Assembly: GCA_002340985.1 (NCBI GenBank)
Contig: DDNC01000009.1
Coordinates: 106,776 to 124,525 of the forward strand
Origin: Firmicutes bacterium UBA2530
GTDB taxonomy: Bacteria; Bacillota; Clostridia; Tissierellales; Sedimentibacteraceae
DNA: 17,750 nucleotides
Direction of reading: 5' to 3'
Positions 7,070 to 13,860 of this stretch are shown here, piece by piece; the stretch's first letter is position 1, and each line of letters begins with the position of its first letter. Below the pieces are notes generated by a model, which was given only the letters and a program-made list of their open reading frames with translations, did no database searches and was not told the origin of the DNA. Made by a program: the position numbers and the translations under genes.

Positions 7070-8863
7070 TTAAAATTTTCTTGGTTTTATAAGACATTTT
7101 GGACTATATCCCACCAGGTCATACCTGTTTTCTTTTTCCAGCGCTTTTAATACTATGTCATAGTTTTCTTTTTTATTATATTGAAGAAGCGCTCTTTGCA
7201 TTCTTTTTTCTTCACTGCTTTTGGGAACATAGACTTCCTCTCCCGTCAAAGGATTAACCCCCGTATAATACATGCAGGTAGACAATGTCCCCGGCGTGGG
7301 ATAAAAATCCTGAACCTGTTCCGGTATATGACCCATATCCCTTATATATTCCGCAAGCTCTATGGCATCCTTCAGCCTTGAGCCCGGATGAGAAGAAATG
7401 AAGTATGGCACAATATATTGCTCTTTGTTTATTTTTTTGTTAACATCATAAAATTTCTTTACAAATTGATCATATGTGCTTATTGAAGGCTTGCCCATTA
7501 ATTTTAATACATGTTCCGATACATGCTCAGGAGCTGTCCTGAGCTGGCCGCTGACATGATGGCGGCATAATTCATTTATGAATTCATCACTGCTGTCATA
7601 TATTGCATAGTCGTATCTTATTCCGGAACGAACAAAGACCTTTTTAACCCCTTCAACTTTCCTTATTTTTCTGAGAAGCTCAATGTAATCACTGTGGTCA
7701 ATCTGAAGATTCCTGCATTTTGACGGCGTCATGCACTCTCTGTCCTTGCACACGCCATGCTTTTCCTGTTTGCTGCATGCCCTGAACCTGAAATTTGCAG
7801 TAGGCCCTCCCACATCATGTATATATCCTTTAAACTCTTTATCCTTTTTCATTCCATCAACTTCTCTAAGAATGGACTCATGGCTCCTGCCCTGGACAAC
7901 TCTTCCCTGATGGTAAGTCAGAGCACAGAAATTACAGCCGCCGAAGCAGCCTCTCACACTTGTTATGCTGAATTTTATTTCATTTAATGCAGGGATTCCT
8001 CCGGAGCTTTTGTATACAGGATGATAATCCATCATGTAGTCCAAATCATATATGTCATCAAGCTCCTGCATTGTCAAAGGTTCCATAGGAGGATTCTGAA
8101 CAACAAACACTGTATCATACTGTTCCACCAATGTTTTTCCGATTATGGAATCTGTATTTTCATATTGTATTTTAAAGCTTTCCGCATATTTTTTCTTTGA
8201 CGAAGCAACTTCATTATAGGCAGGAAGGAATATGGGGTCATATGGTCTTCCTCTGTCCTTTGTCTTGTATACGGTTCCGTTGACAAAAGTAATCTCATTG
8301 ACGGGTATGCCTGATTCAAGAGCCTCGGCAATCTGAATAATTGCTTTTTCTCCCATGCCGTAAACCAATAAATCTGCACCCGAATCCATTAATACGGATC
8401 TTTTTACACTGTCGCTCCAATAGTCGTAGTGGCTTAAACGCCTCAGGCTTGCTTCAATTCCGCCTATAATAACAGGTGAGTTCCTATAGGCCTCTCTTAT
8501 GCGGTTGGAATATACACTGACCGCTCTGTCGGGTCGCATGTTTGCTTTGCCTCCCGGTGAATATGCGTCTGTGTTTCTTTTTTTCTTGGACGTAGTATAA
8601 TGATTTACCATTGAATCAATATTACCTGAATTCACCAGGAACCCCAACCGCGGCTCTCCCAGTTTTTTGAATGAATTGATATTCTTCCAGTCCGGCTGTG
8701 CAATAATGCCAACCTTATACCCGTATCGTTCCAGAAGTCTTGATAAAATAGCCGCTCCAAAAGAAGAATGGTCTACATAGGCATCTCCTGTGACAAAAAT
8801 AAAATCACATTGTTCCCACCCTCTTTTTTTCATATCATCTGTGTTTATTGGCAAAAAATCCAT
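7070..8863 (-). CDS. YgiQ-family radical SAM protein
   Basis: Large radical SAM protein of 597 residues from the chosen start. The [4Fe-4S] motif CFGGCNFC is at residues 306-313, preceded by a B12-binding-like N-terminal region (VTGDAYVDH near 24-32). Further family segments include YSNRIREAY and IIGGIEASLRRLSHYDYWS. A second cysteine cluster (CSKQEKHGVCKDREC, about 371-385) is also typical of YgiQ. The function of the family is not established; a B12-independent modification reaction is only presumed. The ATG at 8861-8863 is chosen because GGAGGG lies 4 bases upstream; a longer reading to 8881 needs a GTG and lacks a ribosome site. It lies behind pduL but is separated from it by a terminator hairpin, with little room for a promoter of its own, so read-through may supply part of its transcription. 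Confidence 0.9.
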   Translation of the reverse strand: MDFLPINTDDMKKRGWEQCDFIFVTGDAYVDHSSFGAAILSRLLERYGYKVGIIAQPDWKNINSFKKLGEPRLGFLVNSGNIDSMVNHYTTSKKKRNTDAYSPGGKANMRPDRAVSVYSNRIREAYRNSPVIIGGIEASLRRLSHYDYWSDSVKRSVLMDSGADLLVYGMGEKAIIQIAEALESGIPVNEITFVNGTVYKTKDRGRPYDPIFLPAYNEVASSKKKYAESFKIQYENTDSIIGKTLVEQYDTVFVVQNPPMEPLTMQELDDIYDLDYMMDYHPVYKSSGGIPALNEIKFSITSVRGCFGGCNFCALTYHQGRVVQGRSHESILREVDGMKKDKEFKGYIHDVGGPTANFRFRACSKQEKHGVCKDRECMTPSKCRNLQIDHSDYIELLRKIRKVEGVKKVFVRSGIRYDYAIYDSSDEFINELCRHHVSGQLRTAPEHVSEHVLKLMGKPSISTYDQFVKKFYDVNKKINKEQYIVPYFISSHPGSRLKDAIELAEYIRDMGHIPEQVQDFYPTPGTLSTCMYYTGVNPLTGEEVYVPKSSEEKRMQRALLQYNKKENYDIVLKALEKENRYDLVGYSPKCLIKPRKF

Positions 8864-8886
8864 TTTCCCTCCGTATTCCACTACAT

Positions 8887-8915
8887 AAAAACAGAAGCTT
8901 ACGCTTCTGCTTTTT
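8887..8915 (-). terminator. Rho-independent terminator after pduL
   Basis: On the minus strand CAGAAGC-GTAA-GCTTCTG forms a seven-pair stem with a four-base loop. A G-U pair and four A-U pairs extend it through AAAAAG and TTTTT, so the 3' arm ends in the T tract. It starts 9 bases after the pduL stop and ends about 24 bases before the ygiQ start. Confidence 0.75.
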
Positions 8916-8923
8916 ATTGTAAA

Positions 8924-9502
8924 TTACTCTGTAATAACCTCTACAACATCACCGTTTGCTAATCCAGCAGCATTTCCTTCTTCAACATCCAGGTGCATAT
9001 CCAATGCAAATGTTTCACGTGCTCTGATCAATACATTTTCGAATATTAATCCTCTCGGTCCTCCAACCTTAACCTTAACGAGCTGTTTGTCCTTCAGTCC
9101 GTACTTTTCAGCATCTGAAGTATGCATATGAATGTGTCTTGCTGCAGCAATAACTCCTCTTGACAATTCAACCTCTCCACATGGTCCCACAAGCTTGATT
9201 CCCGGGGTTCCCTCAAGGTTTCCTGAATCTCTTACAGGCACTTCCTTAAGACCCAGTGTAAAGCCGTCGGAAAGAGCAATTTCAACCTGTGATTCCTTTC
9301 TTGCAGGTCCTAAAATTCTAACTCCAGGGATAGTTCTTTTTGGTCCGACCATATCTACCTTTTCTTCACAGGCATACTGACCGGGCTGGCTTAAGTCTTT
9401 AAAAGGTGTAAGCTCATGTCCTTCACCGAATAATATATTAATATGCTCCTTGCTTAAGTGAACATGTTTGTTTGATAAACCAACTGTACATTGAAAGTTC
9501 AT
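8924..9502 (-). CDS. pduL: Phosphate propanoyltransferase (PduL-type phosphotransacylase)
   Basis: Zinc enzyme exchanging CoA and phosphate on short acyl groups such as acetyl or propionyl. It is unrelated in fold to Pta and Ptb. The 192 residues contain the two PduL half-barrels. Zinc-ligand histidines stand in NKHVHLS (H13, H15) and ARHIHMHTSDAE (H123, H125, H127), with DMHLDVEEGNAAG (H170, E174) near the C terminus. The protein begins directly with the catalytic domain and has no N-terminal encapsulation peptide. There are no microcompartment shell genes nearby. A cytosolic role making acetyl- or propionyl-phosphate for an acid kinase encoded elsewhere is therefore likely. It has its own promoter, an upstream GGAGG and its own terminator, so it appears monocistronic. 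Confidence 0.93.
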   Translation of the reverse strand: MNFQCTVGLSNKHVHLSKEHINILFGEGHELTPFKDLSQPGQYACEEKVDMVGPKRTIPGVRILGPARKESQVEIALSDGFTLGLKEVPVRDSGNLEGTPGIKLVGPCGEVELSRGVIAAARHIHMHTSDAEKYGLKDKQLVKVKVGGPRGLIFENVLIRARETFALDMHLDVEEGNAAGLANGDVVEVITE

Positions 9503-9537
9503 TATTTATTTTCCTCCGTATTTTATATTTCAAAAAA

Positions 9538-9566
9538 ATTATAATATACATGAGAAATTTAATCAA
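9538..9566 (-). promoter_or_regulatory. Sigma-A promoter of pduL
   Basis: On the minus strand, TTGATT (9561-9566), exactly 17 bases, then TATAAT (9538-9543). Transcription would start near 9531, leaving a leader of about 28 bases that carries GGAGG. An imperfect inverted repeat (GAATTTAA...TTAAATTTC) overlaps the -35 region but is AT-rich and not convincing as an operator. Confidence 0.75.
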
Positions 9567-9597
9567 TGGTTAAATTCATTTTTTTAGAATATTAAGG

Positions 9598-10500
9598 TTA
9601 ATTTTTCAAGCTGCTGGAAACATATCTCTCCCACAGGAAATACAAGCAGCTGATGCACGTCAGCAATATAAAGTAAAGAGATACATATCTTGCAAGATAA
9701 TTACCCGGCATCAATGTAGAAGTAACATAGAAGAATATGGCCGATGCAACATACACAAATGTCTTTTTATTATCAAATACGTTCTTCTTCAGATGCACTT
9801 TCTTTTTTTTCATATATTTGCTTTCACTGATTTTATTGTAAAAATACTTATTTCCGGGAAGTATGCCGTATTCTTCAGCCATATGGAATAATTCCTCCAT
9901 ACCGATAATTTCTGTATTTATCTTTTCCTTATATTTCTCTAAAAATTCTAAAGCCTCCTTGCTCAAGGGAGCAGTTGACACAATATGTGCTGTTCTTATG
10001 CTATTTTGCCGCATAAAAACAACCAAGCTTCTTATATCTGTCTTTTCAAGCTCCATGTTATCATAAAGTTTGTATATCTTTATGCATTCAATAATTCCAT
10101 CTCTTTCCGCAAGAAACATCCTTTTTCCTTTTTTGACTATACCTCTACATCCCTTTTTTTCAAGCAGAAAACCTACAAGCATTTCAAAAGCATCCGTATT
10201 CATTTCGTCTAACCTAGCTTTAAAATGCTCTTTTTTCATCCGTGATATCAGTTTTTCTTTACCGTTTCTATTCTTTTTTTCAACACTATATTTATTTATC
10301 AGAGTATAAACAAAAAATATCTCAGCCGCAATCAGAGCAGAAAACATCATATCATCGGTAAAAATAAAGACTGCAAGAAAGGTTAATAAGCTCAACATTA
10401 TTTTGGACAATACCAGATCCGTCCTGTATCCGTAATAATTTCTCGTTCCCAAATCCTCAGATATAAATTTCTTTTTAATATCTTTGTTGTTTTCAATCAT
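9598..10500 (-). CDS. Four-TM membrane protein with degenerate Mrr-like domain
   Basis: A 300-residue protein I do not recognise as a named gene. Two hydrophobic helices near the N terminus (about 30-47 and 51-68) and two at the C terminus (247-263, 269-290) flank a charged cytoplasmic region. Residues about 101-205 have the outline of an Mrr/restriction-endonuclease-like domain: TDAFEMLVGFLLEKKG, then a strand ending IIECIKIYK, then RTAHIVSTAPLSKEALEFLEKY and IIGMEEL. The usual catalytic pattern (G-x-D ... E/Q-x-K) is not complete: no clear GxD is present and the second part reads ECIK. Nuclease activity is therefore doubtful and a sensing or binding role is more plausible. It is the last gene after the XRE/cupin regulator and the 57-residue gene. 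Its ribosome site GAGGTG lies within a hairpin. The fold assignment is inference from pattern only. Confidence 0.6.
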   Translation of the reverse strand: MIENNKDIKKKFISEDLGTRNYYGYRTDLVLSKIMLSLLTFLAVFIFTDDMMFSALIAAEIFFVYTLINKYSVEKKNRNGKEKLISRMKKEHFKARLDEMNTDAFEMLVGFLLEKKGCRGIVKKGKRMFLAERDGIIECIKIYKLYDNMELEKTDIRSLVVFMRQNSIRTAHIVSTAPLSKEALEFLEKYKEKINTEIIGMEELFHMAEEYGILPGNKYFYNKISESKYMKKKKVHLKKNVFDNKKTFVYVASAIFFYVTSTLMPGNYLARYVSLYFILLTCISCLYFLWERYVSSSLKN

Positions 10501-10544
10501 AAAAAAATCACCTCAATGAAATTATTTCCAACAGAGGTGATTTT
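10501..10544 (-). promoter_or_regulatory. Terminator-like hairpin that contains the ribosome site of the next gene
   Basis: On the minus strand AAAATCACCTC (10534-10544) pairs perfectly, 11 of 11, with GAGGTGATTTT (10504-10514) around a 19-base loop. It begins 6 bases after the stop of the 57-residue gene. The 3' arm runs into seven T and then directly into the ATG of the membrane-protein gene, so GAGGTG, its only plausible Shine-Dalgarno, is within the stem. It could act as an intrinsic terminator, as a translational lock, or as both. There is no room for a separate promoter between hairpin and ATG. Confidence 0.7.
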
Positions 10545-10550
10545 ATACCT

Positions 10551-10724
10551 TTAAATACCGTTTACTGCTTCCTCAAGCTTATCGAGATGCTTTATAGGGA
10601 AATATGCAAGTAGCTCTTTAAACTGCTCTACAGTAAGACCTTGAGCATGGGTATATATTTTTATTTTTTCATCCAGGCTCGCATTCATAAATTCTTCTTT
10701 GATTTCTTCAAATTTCTTTTCCAT
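10551..10724 (-). CDS. 57-residue conserved-looking small protein of unknown function
   Basis: An open frame starting MEKKFEEIKEEF and ending LEEAVNGI, with ATG at 10722-10724, TAA at 10551-10553 and a strong AGAGGAGA site 5 bases before the ATG. It lies 23 bases after the stop of the XRE/cupin gene and so is probably cotranscribed with it. The sequence is charged and soluble and looks mostly helical, with an amphipathic centre (TVEQFKELLAYFPIKHLDKL); there is no signal or membrane segment. I do not recognise a domain. The good ribosome site, operon position and sensible codon pattern make it a real gene in my view. A role with its neighbours is not shown. Confidence 0.75.
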   Translation of the reverse strand: MEKKFEEIKEEFMNASLDEKIKIYTHAQGLTVEQFKELLAYFPIKHLDKLEEAVNGI

Positions 10725-10747
10725 GTTTCTCCTCTTTTATGCAATCT

Positions 10748-11296
10748 TCAATATTCTCCGGATGAAACGACACATATCATTTCAACTTTCTCGTCCGAAG
10801 GATTAAACAATTTGTGAGGAACATTAGAGCATATATAAATACTGTCACCTTCCTCAATTATTTCATTGTATTCAGCAAAATTAACTATTAATTTTCCTTT
10901 TGTTATTATTACACATTTATCAGAATCTATTATGGAAAATTTATCGCTGTCCCATGTTCCCGGATTAAGAATATATTTGTATATTCGCATTTTCACCTTA
11001 CTTTTATATTCTTCGCTTATAGGAACCAAATATTCGTACTCATTATCTTTTCCGGGCATTGTTAATTTTTGCCTGTCCTCCTTTTTTGTGACAACAACAT
11101 TACTTCCGTCATCAAAAAAATAATATGGCGAAATATTCAAACCCTTGCAAATTTTACCCAGTGCAGTCAATGACGGTTCAATCAAATTCCTTTCTACCTG
11201 TGATATGTAGCTTGAGGTAAAGCCTGATTTATAAGAAAGTTCTTCTATAGTCATCCCTTTAAGCTTGCGCACTTCTCTAACCTTTTTACCATCCAT
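10748..11296 (-). CDS. XRE-family regulator with C-terminal cupin domain
   Basis: A 182-residue DNA-binding regulator. An XRE helix-turn-helix occupies about residues 5-60 (REVRKLKGMTIEELSYKSGF and ISQVERNLIEPSLTALGKIC) and a small cupin beta-barrel about 105-178 (VIITKGKLIVNF, IIEEGDSIYICSNVPHKLFNP). Family members such as PuuR and related proteins repress metabolic or stress genes in response to a ligand in the cupin. Here only one of the usual metal-binding histidines (H161) remains, so a metal-free ligand site is likely. It is divergent from the plus-strand gene at 11455 and leads the unit with the 57-residue and membrane genes. Autoregulation from the 158-base divergent region is plausible. 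The target is unknown. Confidence 0.88.
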   Translation of the reverse strand: MDGKKVREVRKLKGMTIEELSYKSGFTSSYISQVERNLIEPSLTALGKICKGLNISPYYFFDDGSNVVVTKKEDRQKLTMPGKDNEYEYLVPISEEYKSKVKMRIYKYILNPGTWDSDKFSIIDSDKCVIITKGKLIVNFAEYNEIIEEGDSIYICSNVPHKLFNPSDEKVEMICVVSSGEY

Positions 11297-11325
11297 AACC
11301 GTCTCCCGTAAAAATTTGTAAGAAG

Positions 11326-11354
11326 ATATTACTCTAATTTGTGGAAATAGTCAA
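11326..11354 (-). promoter_or_regulatory. Sigma-A promoter of the XRE/cupin unit
   Basis: On the minus strand TTGACT (11349-11354), 17 bases, then TAATAT (11326-11331). Transcription would start near 11319, about 22 bases before the ATG, with GGGAGA as the ribosome site. It shares the 158-base gap with the divergent plus-strand gene. Confidence 0.7.
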
Positions 11355-11419
11355 TAATATATTATATTTTACATTGCCGCCTCAAATTAATAAATTATAG
11401 CCTTTTAATAATTTGTGCA

Positions 11420-11449
11420 TATAATGAGCTATAATTAGCTATTGAGGTG
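11420..11449 (+). promoter_or_regulatory. Possible promoter, palindrome and ribosome site of the plus-strand gene
   Basis: TATAAT occurs twice (11420-11425 and 11430-11435), but neither has a recognisable -35 at proper spacing. The second lies inside a short dyad AGCTA-TAAT-TAGCT (11427-11440). CATATAAT at 11418-11425 also resembles a sporulation sigma-E -10 (CATACA-T), again without a good -35. The ribosome site GAGGTG (11444-11449) precedes two consecutive ATG codons at 11455 and 11458, by 5 and 8 bases. A weak or alternative-sigma promoter is suggested, not shown. Confidence 0.35.
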
Positions 11450-11454
11450 TTTAA

Positions 11455-11916
11455 ATGATGATTTCAATAAAACCTTATTGCGCCAAAAACACGCTCCGTA
11501 AAAAGCCGTGTATTCAGGACACAAATGAAGAAGCTAAAGGAAAACTTATAGTAAATGTATTCGGTGAAGGACACCCCGAACCTTTATCAAATGCAATCGT
11601 AAAAGTTTCAAGGGTCACTGTCTCGGGATATTATTCAGATACGGGAGAAGGCACTTTGCTTCATCAGCTGTTTACAGATAAAGATGGAAAAACACCCGTC
11701 GTTGAATTGCCCATACTTAATGAACTTATGCCCATCAACAGGGATTTCTATTTCATAACCGTATATCATCCGGGCCATTACAACGCGTATGTTTTGTATA
11801 CAGAGATCTACCAAAATATCACAACAAATCTTAATGTAACTTTAAAACCTCTGGATACCGATGATGAGAATTTTCATTTTATTATACAACCCAGAAGGTC
11901 ACAGATAATGAAATAA
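11455..11916 (+). CDS. Stand-alone beta-sandwich domain protein, function unknown
   Basis: A 153-residue protein and the only gene on the plus strand. After a short basic start (no signal peptide or membrane helix) residues about 28-132 form a strand-rich domain: GKLIVNVFGEGHPEPLSNAIVKVSRV, split by a loop, then LFTDKDGKTPVVELPILN, then YFITVYHPGHYNAYVLYTEIY and ITTNLNVTLKPL. This layout is that of carboxypeptidase-regulatory-like beta-sandwiches. In my recollection it is close to the N-terminal domain found before peptidoglycan-binding or cortex-lytic modules in clostridial proteins. Here the domain stands alone. A structural role in the spore or cell surface, made in the mother cell, would fit the lack of a signal peptide, but that is inference. 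Either ATG (11455 or 11458) could be used. Confidence 0.8.
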   Translation: MMISIKPYCAKNTLRKKPCIQDTNEEAKGKLIVNVFGEGHPEPLSNAIVKVSRVTVSGYYSDTGEGTLLHQLFTDKDGKTPVVELPILNELMPINRDFYFITVYHPGHYNAYVLYTEIYQNITTNLNVTLKPLDTDDENFHFIIQPRRSQIMK

Positions 11917-11937
11917 ACAATGACCCAAATTTGTTGT

Positions 11938-11969
11938 AAAAAAATCCACACCCCTTTCAGGATGCGGAT
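11938..11969 (-). terminator. Rho-independent terminator of arginase
   Basis: Minus-strand RNA forms a ten-pair stem, ATCCGCATCC with GGGTGTGGAT (two G-U pairs), loop TGAAAG, followed by seven T. Read on the plus strand the same hairpin has two A-C mismatches and only a broken T run, so it would be a weaker stop for the convergent gene ending at 11916. Confidence 0.8.
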
Positions 11970-11975
11970 AAATTT

Positions 11976-12887
11976 TTAAATAAGCCATTCTCCCAGCAAT
12001 GAGCCCATTAAAGCCACTGCTGTTTTTGCAGATTCATTCTTTATATCTATAATAGGATTTACCTCAACAAACTCAGCGCTTACAACCTTTTCCGACAATG
12101 CTATCATCTCAAGTGCAAGATGTCCCTCTCTATATGTGATCCCTCCCGGTACTCTTGTTCCTGTACCTTTAATATATGCAGGGTCCAAGCTGTCTACGTC
12201 GAAGCTTACATGGATGCCATCAGTGCCTTCTCCCGCAATCTTTATTGCTCTTTCTATAACTTCAGTCATACCGTAGCGGTCTATTTCATGCATTGTGAAC
12301 ACAGTTATTCCAAGCTCTTTCAATACCTTTCTCTCGCCCTGGTCAAGATCTCTGCATCCTATATAAACAATATTTTCGGCTTTTAGCTTTGCATCCTTGC
12401 CGCCGATTGATGTGAGACGGTCATGACCGTATCCGAGGCTGACCGCCATAGGCATGCCGTGTATATTGCCTGAAGGTGATGTTTCTTCAGTATTTATGTC
12501 CCCGTGAGCATCAAACCATATTACTCCAAGGTTTTTCTTGTGCTGTAAAACGCCGGCGATTGTTCCTATTGCAATGCTGTGATCTCCCCCAAGCACCAAC
12601 GGAAATCTTCCGTCACTCATGGCATCTGAAACTTTGCTGCACAATTCTGTATTTACTCTGGCGACCTCATCCAGATATCTCAGCTTTATACCGTCGGTCA
12701 AAGGACTTAACGGTCTGTTTGCAACTATATCTCCCTCATCCTTTACTCCATATCCTATCCTTGTGAGTCTTTCCACAACTCCTGCATAGCGTATAGCTGC
12801 CGGTCCGAGGCTTACACCCGGTGTGCCTGCTCCAAGGTCAATAGCAACTCCTATTAATGAAATGTTTGAATTAATTGATGGTTTCAT
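11976..12887 (-). CDS. rocF: Arginase
   Basis: Manganese enzyme hydrolysing L-arginine to ornithine and urea. The 303 residues have the ureohydrolase motifs in order: GGDHS (100-104), DAHGD (126-130) and SFDVDSLDP (228-236), giving the metal ligands H103, D126, H128, D130, D230 and D232. The N terminus (GVAIDLGAGTPGVSLGPAAIRY) and the SPSGNIHGMPMAV segment resemble arginases more than agmatinases, so arginase is preferred. The start ATG has AAGGAGA 7 bases upstream. It lies downstream of the metallophosphoesterase gene by 115 bases, with a possible promoter of its own and a good terminator. No other arginine-pathway gene is in the window. Confidence 0.92.
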   Translation of the reverse strand: MKPSINSNISLIGVAIDLGAGTPGVSLGPAAIRYAGVVERLTRIGYGVKDEGDIVANRPLSPLTDGIKLRYLDEVARVNTELCSKVSDAMSDGRFPLVLGGDHSIAIGTIAGVLQHKKNLGVIWFDAHGDINTEETSPSGNIHGMPMAVSLGYGHDRLTSIGGKDAKLKAENIVYIGCRDLDQGERKVLKELGITVFTMHEIDRYGMTEVIERAIKIAGEGTDGIHVSFDVDSLDPAYIKGTGTRVPGGITYREGHLALEMIALSEKVVSAEFVEVNPIIDIKNESAKTAVALMGSLLGEWLI

Positions 12888-12968
12888 AAGTTTTCTCCTT
12901 GTATTAACAATTTTTCTTTAGTTTATCTTCAGGCAATACGAATTCCATGTCAAACGTAAGTTCTCCGG

Positions 12969-12997
12969 ATTATACCGCCAAAATATTCATCAAACAA
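12969..12997 (-). promoter_or_regulatory. Candidate sigma-A promoter of arginase
   Basis: On the minus strand TTGTTT (12992-12997), 17 bases, then TATAAT (12969-12974). This would give a leader of about 75 bases. A TTGACA further downstream has no -10 at proper spacing. No terminator is visible between the metallophosphoesterase stop (13003) and this site, so read-through into arginase is also possible. Confidence 0.45.
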
Positions 12998-13002
12998 AAA
13001 TA

Positions 13003-13860
13003 CTATTCTGATTTCAATGTAACAACAACCAACTCCGGGCGGTTAAAAACGCGGAACGGAAAAAGACTGTTACCCAATCCTCTGCTGACAACCATCGTTG
13101 TCTCGCCCAGGCTGTGCATTCCCTCCGAATACTCAGGAAAAAAGCCCTGGTCCGGTGAAAGTATTCCTCCCAAAAACGGAATTCTTATCTGCCCGCCATG
13201 GGCATGGCCGCTGAATACCAAATCCACCTCTTCTTCTTCATATACGTCAAAATATTCAGGTCTGTGAGAAAGAAGGATGTTAAACAGTTTTTTATCCTCC
13301 ACGGCTTCATTTATACTGCTTTTTACATATACTATGTTTCTTTTAGGATTATAGTTCTTGTTGCCGAAATTTACTGAGGGGTCAATAATACCGCTTACGG
13401 ATATTACATCTCCGTTTTTATTTAATAAAATACACGAATTATCTAAAACGTTAACATTTAATCCAATCAGAGTATCCCTTATCTCAGAGTATCGCCCTGA
13501 AAGCTGCTCATGATTGCCTGACGCATAATAAACAGGAGCCGTCTTAGCCATATTCTTTACAAGCTCTGCCGCAACCGATATATTTGTTCTTCTGCGGTCT
13601 ATTAAATCACCGGTAATTACAATGATATCAGGATTTATATCTTTGATTTTATCAAAAATCCTTCCACCAAAATTCTTATTGTGCAAATCCGAAATATGCA
13701 GAATCTTTAAACCATTAAAACCTTTAGGCAATCTTTTTCCCACATATTCATATTTCGTTACAACAACATCGTTGTTCTGCCATATAAGAAAAGCCATAAG
13801 AAACACAGACATCAGCAATGCAGGTATTTTTCCGTCTAAGTTATTCAATGGTCTCATCAT
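13003..13860 (-). CDS. Membrane-anchored metallophosphoesterase
   Basis: Calcineurin-like phosphoesterase of the YkuE/YaeI type, 285 residues from the chosen start. One N-terminal membrane helix (about 13-27, IPALLMSVFLMAFLIW) precedes the catalytic domain with the five metal-site blocks: HISDLH (55-60), TGDLID (83-88), GNHE (115-118), LLSHRPE (196-202) and SGHAHGGQ (217-224). All ligands are present, so it should be active. Related enzymes act on phospholipid head groups or UDP-sugar lipids, but the substrate here is unknown. The start is uncertain: two ATG codons at 13855-13860 follow AGGGG, whereas the longest reading (to 13914) has no ribosome site and would overlap the previous gene by 74 bases. 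With the chosen start it overlaps the DUF2007 gene by 20 bases and is probably translationally coupled to it. Confidence 0.88.
   Translation of the reverse strand: MMRPLNNLDGKIPALLMSVFLMAFLIWQNNDVVVTKYEYVGKRLPKGFNGLKILHISDLHNKNFGGRIFDKIKDINPDIIVITGDLIDRRRTNISVAAELVKNMAKTAPVYYASGNHEQLSGRYSEIRDTLIGLNVNVLDNSCILLNKNGDVISVSGIIDPSVNFGNKNYNPKRNIVYVKSSINEAVEDKKLFNILLSHRPEYFDVYEEEEVDLVFSGHAHGGQIRIPFLGGILSPDQGFFPEYSEGMHSLGETTMVVSRGLGNSLFPFRVFNRPELVVVTLKSE

Noticed and set aside
9553..9578. Inverted repeat between the membrane-protein gene and pduL as a terminator or operator
   Set aside because: AT-only arms with a bulge, no T run after it, and it overlaps the pduL -35 region; likely chance.
12975..12995. 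Possible ArgR box before arginase (TGAATATTTT)
   Set aside because: Only one half-site fits the consensus; too weak to report as an operator.
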